In this document: in pieces, positions 15,485 to 18,314 of the stretch | Layout: each line of letters opens with the position of its first letter | How positions within the stretch are numbered: the stretch's first letter is position 1 | From: Flavipsychrobacter sp. | Lineage (GTDB): Bacteria; Bacteroidota; Bacteroidia; Chitinophagales; Chitinophagaceae | DNA length: 18,314 nt | Direction of reading: 5' to 3' | Assembly (NCBI GenBank): GCA_021156265.1 | Contig: JAJNBR010000024.1 | Location: forward strand, 1 to 18,314 | Made by a program: the position numbers and the translations under genes | The notes under the pieces: generated by a model | What the model saw: only the letters and a program-made list of their open reading frames with translations | Databases searched by the model: none | Told to the model about the DNA's origin: nothing

Positions 15485-16738
15485 ATGTCGGAACTACAAA
15501 AAAATCAGCAACAGCATATAACGCTAGCTGAAGAATCACTACAAAAGCAAAGCACCACGCTGAACCTGGGCCCTACGCACCCGGCCACCCATGGTGTGTT
15601 TCAAAATATTCTGGAAATAGACGGCGAAAAAGTACTGGATGCTGTACCCACCATAGGTTACATCCACCGTGCGTTTGAGAAAATAGCAGAGCGCCGCCCT
15701 TACTACCAGATCACCCCGCTTACCGATCGTTTGAACTACTGTTCTGCCCCCATCAACAACATGGGCTGGCACATGACCCTCGAAAAGCTGATCGGCATTA
15801 AGACACCCAAGCGCGTAGATTATATGCGCGTGCTCATCATGGAGCTGGCACGTATTGCCGACCACCTGATTTGCAATTCGGTTATCGCAGTGGATACAGG
15901 TGCATTGACAGCCTTTACTTATGTATTCCAGTGGCGTGAACTTATATACGAGATCTACGAAGAGATCTGCGGCTCACGTCTTACAACCAATATGGGCCGT
16001 GTAGGTGGCTTTGAACGCAATTTCTCTGACGTTGCGTTCCAGAAGATCAACAAGTTCATTGATGGTTTTCCGAAGGTGATGGAAGAATTTGAGTCGCTGC
16101 TTAACCGCAACCGCATCTTCATGGAGCGTTGTATTGGTGCTGGCCCGATCAGTGCTGAACGTGCGCTGAATTATAGCTTTACAGGACCCAACCTTCGCGC
16201 TGCCGGTGTTGATTATGATGTTCGCGTAGCACAACCTTATTGCTCTTACGAAGATTTTGATTTTAAAATACCTGTTGGCACCACCGGCGACGTGTACGAC
16301 CGTTTTATGGTTCGTAACGGTGAGATCTGGGAAAGCTTTAGCATAGTGAAACAAGCTCTGGCTAAGATCGCCCAGCTGGAAAACGATGACCCTGCACAGA
16401 AAGACATATTCTACGCGCCGGAGTCAGACCATTACCACCTGCCTGCTAAAGAAGACGTGTACACGAAGATGGAGGCCTTGATCTACCACTTTAAAATGGT
16501 AATGGGAGAGATCAACGTGCCCGCAGGTGAAATTTATCATTCTGTCGAGGGTGCTAATGGTGAACTGGGTTTCTACCTGATAAGCGATGGCGGACGTTCG
16601 CCTTACAGGCTTCACTTCCGCAGGCCATGCTTTATCTATTACCAGGCATATCCTGAAATGATCAAAAACGGCTTGTTGAGCGATGCCATCATCGCGCTTA
16701 GTAGCCTGAACGTTATTGCCGGAGAACTGGATGCATAA
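15485..16738 (+). CDS. nuoD: NADH-quinone oxidoreductase subunit D
   Basis: A 417-residue peripheral-arm subunit of complex I (49-kDa family) that forms the quinone-binding pocket with NuoB. The two quinone head-group residues are present: H36 in GPTHPATHG (29-37) and Y85 in DRLNY, matching H38 and Y87 of the Thermus subunit as I recall it. ERRPYYQITPLTDRLNY (69-85) and TNMGRVGGFERNF (168-180) are typical. The C terminus SDAIIALSSLNVIAGELDA is hallmark sequence. Length is normal for an unfused NuoD. The first 24 residues are Gln-rich and variable. A purine-rich AGAGGG lies 8 bases before the ATG and may act as a ribosome binding site. Confidence 0.97.
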   Translation: MSELQKNQQQHITLAEESLQKQSTTLNLGPTHPATHGVFQNILEIDGEKVLDAVPTIGYIHRAFEKIAERRPYYQITPLTDRLNYCSAPINNMGWHMTLEKLIGIKTPKRVDYMRVLIMELARIADHLICNSVIAVDTGALTAFTYVFQWRELIYEIYEEICGSRLTTNMGRVGGFERNFSDVAFQKINKFIDGFPKVMEEFESLLNRNRIFMERCIGAGPISAERALNYSFTGPNLRAAGVDYDVRVAQPYCSYEDFDFKIPVGTTGDVYDRFMVRNGEIWESFSIVKQALAKIAQLENDDPAQKDIFYAPESDHYHLPAKEDVYTKMEALIYHFKMVMGEINVPAGEIYHSVEGANGELGFYLISDGGRSPYRLHFRRPCFIYYQAYPEMIKNGLLSDAIIALSSLNVIAGELDA

Positions 16739-16755
16739 TTAACCTTAAATAACAT

Positions 16756-16771
16756 AAGCCCTTCAGGGTTT
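16756..16771 (+). promoter_or_regulatory. Small hairpin in the nuoE leader
   Basis: AAGCCC (16756-16761) pairs with GGGTTT (16766-16771) around a TTCA loop, with one G-T wobble. It ends 5 bases before the nuoE ATG. The same two arms occur again before nuoF, so they are unlikely to be chance alone. There is no U-run, so it is not an intrinsic terminator. A translational or processing role is inferred. Confidence 0.45.
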
Positions 16772-16776
16772 GATAT

Positions 16777-17268
16777 ATGAACAAACTGGATCAGCAAAAA
16801 GTAAACGAGGTCATCGCCCGCTACCCAGAGGGAAAACAGAAAAGCGCATTGATCCCTTTGCTTCACATGGCACAGGATGCAAACGATGGATGGCTGGACG
16901 TGCCGGTAATGGATCACGTAGCTGAATTGCTTAACATATTGCCTATCGAAGTGTACGAAGTGGCCTCATTCTATACTATGTATAACCTGAAGCCTGTTGG
17001 CAAATACGTTTTTGAAGTTTGTCGTACGGGACCATGCATGTTGAATGGCAGCGACGATATCATAGCTTACATTAAAGAAAAACTAAGCATAAGTGAAGGC
17101 GAAACGACACCTGACGGCATGTTTACTTTGAAACCGGCTGAGTGCCTGGGTGCATGCGGCTATGCGCCTATGATGCAGCTGGGAAAATACTATAAAGAAC
17201 ACCTCACCAAAGAAAAAATTGACCAGATAATTGATGAGTGCAGAAAAAGTGCAGCTTTAAATAACTAG
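16777..17268 (+). CDS. nuoE: NADH-quinone oxidoreductase subunit E
   Basis: A 163-residue thioredoxin-fold subunit of complex I that binds the [2Fe-2S] cluster N1a next to NuoF at the NADH end. The four cysteine ligands are C82 and C87 (CRTGPC) and C123 and C127 (CLGAC). The N-terminal helical part contains LLHMAQDANDGWL and VYEVASFYTMYNL (59-71), both characteristic. Length is normal. The stop is followed after a single base by the start of a broken small exported protein rather than directly by nuoF, so NuoE is intact while the usual E-F junction is interrupted. Confidence 0.97.
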   Translation: MNKLDQQKVNEVIARYPEGKQKSALIPLLHMAQDANDGWLDVPVMDHVAELLNILPIEVYEVASFYTMYNLKPVGKYVFEVCRTGPCMLNGSDDIIAYIKEKLSISEGETTPDGMFTLKPAECLGACGYAPMMQLGKYYKEHLTKEKIDQIIDECRKSAALNN

Positions 17269-17269
17269 C

Positions 17270-17688
17270 ATGCGCATCTTGTTCGTCATAACCCTGTTCT
17301 TTGCTTGCGGAAACGTATTTGCGCAATCAGATACCGTCGTCCTTAAGAATACCATGATCGCAATGGATCAAGCTATGTTGAGAGGAGATTCTGTACTGCT
17401 GAAAGTAGTGCTGCATGAGGACTTGAAGTACGGACATTCGAACGGATGGATAGAAACAAACAGGACGTGATCAATGACTTGCGGGATGGTATGCTGGATT
17501 ATAGGAGGATAGATTCGTACGAACCAAGCTTCATCTTTAACGGGAATGTTGCATGTGTCCGGACAAACCCTGACATCATTGTAGAAATGAACGGAAAGTT
17601 GCTGGATCTGAAGCTTCACGTATTGCAAGTTTGGATAAAAACGGATAAAGGCTGGCGATTATTAAGCAGGCAGAGTACTAAGATCTAA
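17270..17688 (+). pseudogene. Frameshifted secreted NTF2/DUF4440-like protein
   Basis: Two overlapping frames together make one protein of about 139 residues. The first part (17270-17470) starts one base after nuoE with a clean signal peptide, MRILFVITLFFACGNVFAQ, and reads ...LKYGHSNGWIETN before a premature stop. The second part (from near 17446 to 17688) continues with KQDVINDLRDGMLDYRRI... and ends TDKGWRLLSRQSTKI. The YGHSNGWIET / KQDVI / GWRLLSRQ pattern resembles NTF2-like DUF4440 proteins, small alpha+beta barrels of mostly unknown role. One missing base in the A/C-rich stretch around 17453-17463 would explain the break. No convincing slippery heptamer is seen, so programmed frameshifting is unlikely; a real mutation or a sequencing error remains possible. 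The position inside the nuo operon implies cotranscription. Confidence 0.7.
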
Positions 17689-17697
17689 AAAACACAA

Positions 17698-17716
17698 AAG
17701 CCCTGTAAAAGGGTTT
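17698..17716 (+). promoter_or_regulatory. Small hairpin in the nuoF leader
   Basis: AAGCCC (17698-17703) and GGGTTT (17711-17716) form the same stem as before nuoE, here with a 7-base loop. It ends 8 bases before the nuoF ATG. No U-run follows, so termination is unlikely. Confidence 0.45.
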
Positions 17717-17724
17717 AGCGTCAT

Positions 17725-18314
17725 ATGAAACTTTTATTAGAGCACGCAGACAAAGAAGGTATTCGTTATTACGAAGCCTACCGCAAGCACGGTGGTTACC
17801 GTTCTGTGGAGAAGGCTTTTAAGATGACACCCGAAGAGATAGTAGAAGAGGTAAAGAAGAGTGGTCTTCGTGGCCGGGGTGGTGCCGGTTTTCCTACAGG
17901 TATGAAGTGGAGCTTCCTGGCCAAGCCTGAAGGAGTTCCCCGTCACCTGGTTTGTAATGCGGATGAATCAGAGCCCGGTACTTTTAAGGATCGATACCTG
18001 ATGGAGTTCCTCCCACACCTGCTGATCGAAGGTCTGATAGTAAGCAGCTTTGCACTTGGCAGTAACGCTACCTATATATATATACGTGGCGAATACGCCT
18101 GGATCGTGGATATCTTGGAAGAGGCTATCGCTGAAGCCAAAGCGAACGGCTGGTTGGGCCACAATATCCTGGGTACTGGTTTCAATTGCGAGATCTATGT
18201 GCAACGCGGTGCCGGCGCCTACATTTGCGGCGAAGAAACAGCGCTTATAGAAAGCCTGGAAGGCAAACGCGGTAACCCACGTATTAAGCCCCCGTTCCCT
18301 GCCATACAAGGTGT
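17725..18314 (+). CDS. nuoF: NADH-quinone oxidoreductase subunit F (partial, cut by window edge)
   Basis: The first 196 codons of the complex I subunit that binds NADH and FMN and carries cluster N3. Visible motifs are GLRGRGGAGFPTGMKW (47-62), the Gly-rich FMN/NADH-binding loop; NADESEPGTFKDR (78-90); and GAYICGEETALIESLEGKRG (164-183). All three are hallmark sequences. The frame is open to the right end; a complete NuoF is about 420-450 residues, so more than half, including the four cluster cysteines, lies outside. The start is the first Met in frame, followed by LLLEHADKEGI. It sits 36 bases after the broken NTF2-like gene, with a small hairpin in the gap. Confidence 0.95.
   Translation, partial: MKLLLEHADKEGIRYYEAYRKHGGYRSVEKAFKMTPEEIVEEVKKSGLRGRGGAGFPTGMKWSFLAKPEGVPRHLVCNADESEPGTFKDRYLMEFLPHLLIEGLIVSSFALGSNATYIYIRGEYAWIVDILEEAIAEAKANGWLGHNILGTGFNCEIYVQRGAGAYICGEETALIESLEGKRGNPRIKPPFPAIQG

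Noticed and set aside
17440..17475. Programmed -1 frameshift in the NTF2-like gene
   Set aside because: The codons at the junction (ACA AAC AGG) do not form an X XXY YYZ slippery heptamer with cognate re-pairing, and no downstream pseudoknot is evident.

Overview
The window reads as chromosomal DNA of a Bacteroidota bacterium, most likely a Chitinophagaceae- or Sphingobacteriia-like lineage. Three things point there: a very large secreted protein with tandem SprB-type repeats and a gliding-motility/type IX secretion C-terminal domain, a DUF5606-type protein, and promoters of the phylum-specific TTG-N19-TAnnTTTG form. Lineage below phylum is inference.

Left part (1-7370, all minus strand): a small lipoprotein, a secreted family-10-like glycosyl hydrolase (GHL10/DigH type), a DUF5606-type cytoplasmic protein with a Lys/Ala/Glu-rich tail followed by a clear intrinsic terminator, and a 1515-residue surface or secreted protein with 12 clear SprB-like repeats of about 77 residues plus one degenerate copy.

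Middle part (7517-13558): a surface-polysaccharide block in three transcription units. A flippase-like membrane protein and a GT2 glycosyltransferase are on the minus strand. gmd and fcl (GDP-mannose to GDP-L-fucose) are on the plus strand. A second GT2 and an FkbM-type methyltransferase are on the minus strand. Together they suggest assembly and export of a fucose-containing glycan, but no polymerase, initiating transferase or ligase lies inside the window.

Right part (13824-18314, plus strand): the start of the respiratory complex I operon, nuoA-B-C-D-E-F, with nuoF cut by the window edge. A good Bacteroidota promoter lies ahead of nuoA. Between nuoE and nuoF sits a small signal-peptide-bearing protein, NTF2/DUF4440-like in appearance, whose reading frame is broken once. 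Small CCC/GGG hairpins recur just upstream of nuoC, nuoE and nuoF.

I found no CRISPR array, tRNA, rRNA, insertion sequence or convincing novel defence system. The items most worth a second look are the broken insert inside the nuo operon, the repeated leader hairpins, and the inverted repeat over the gmd promoter.
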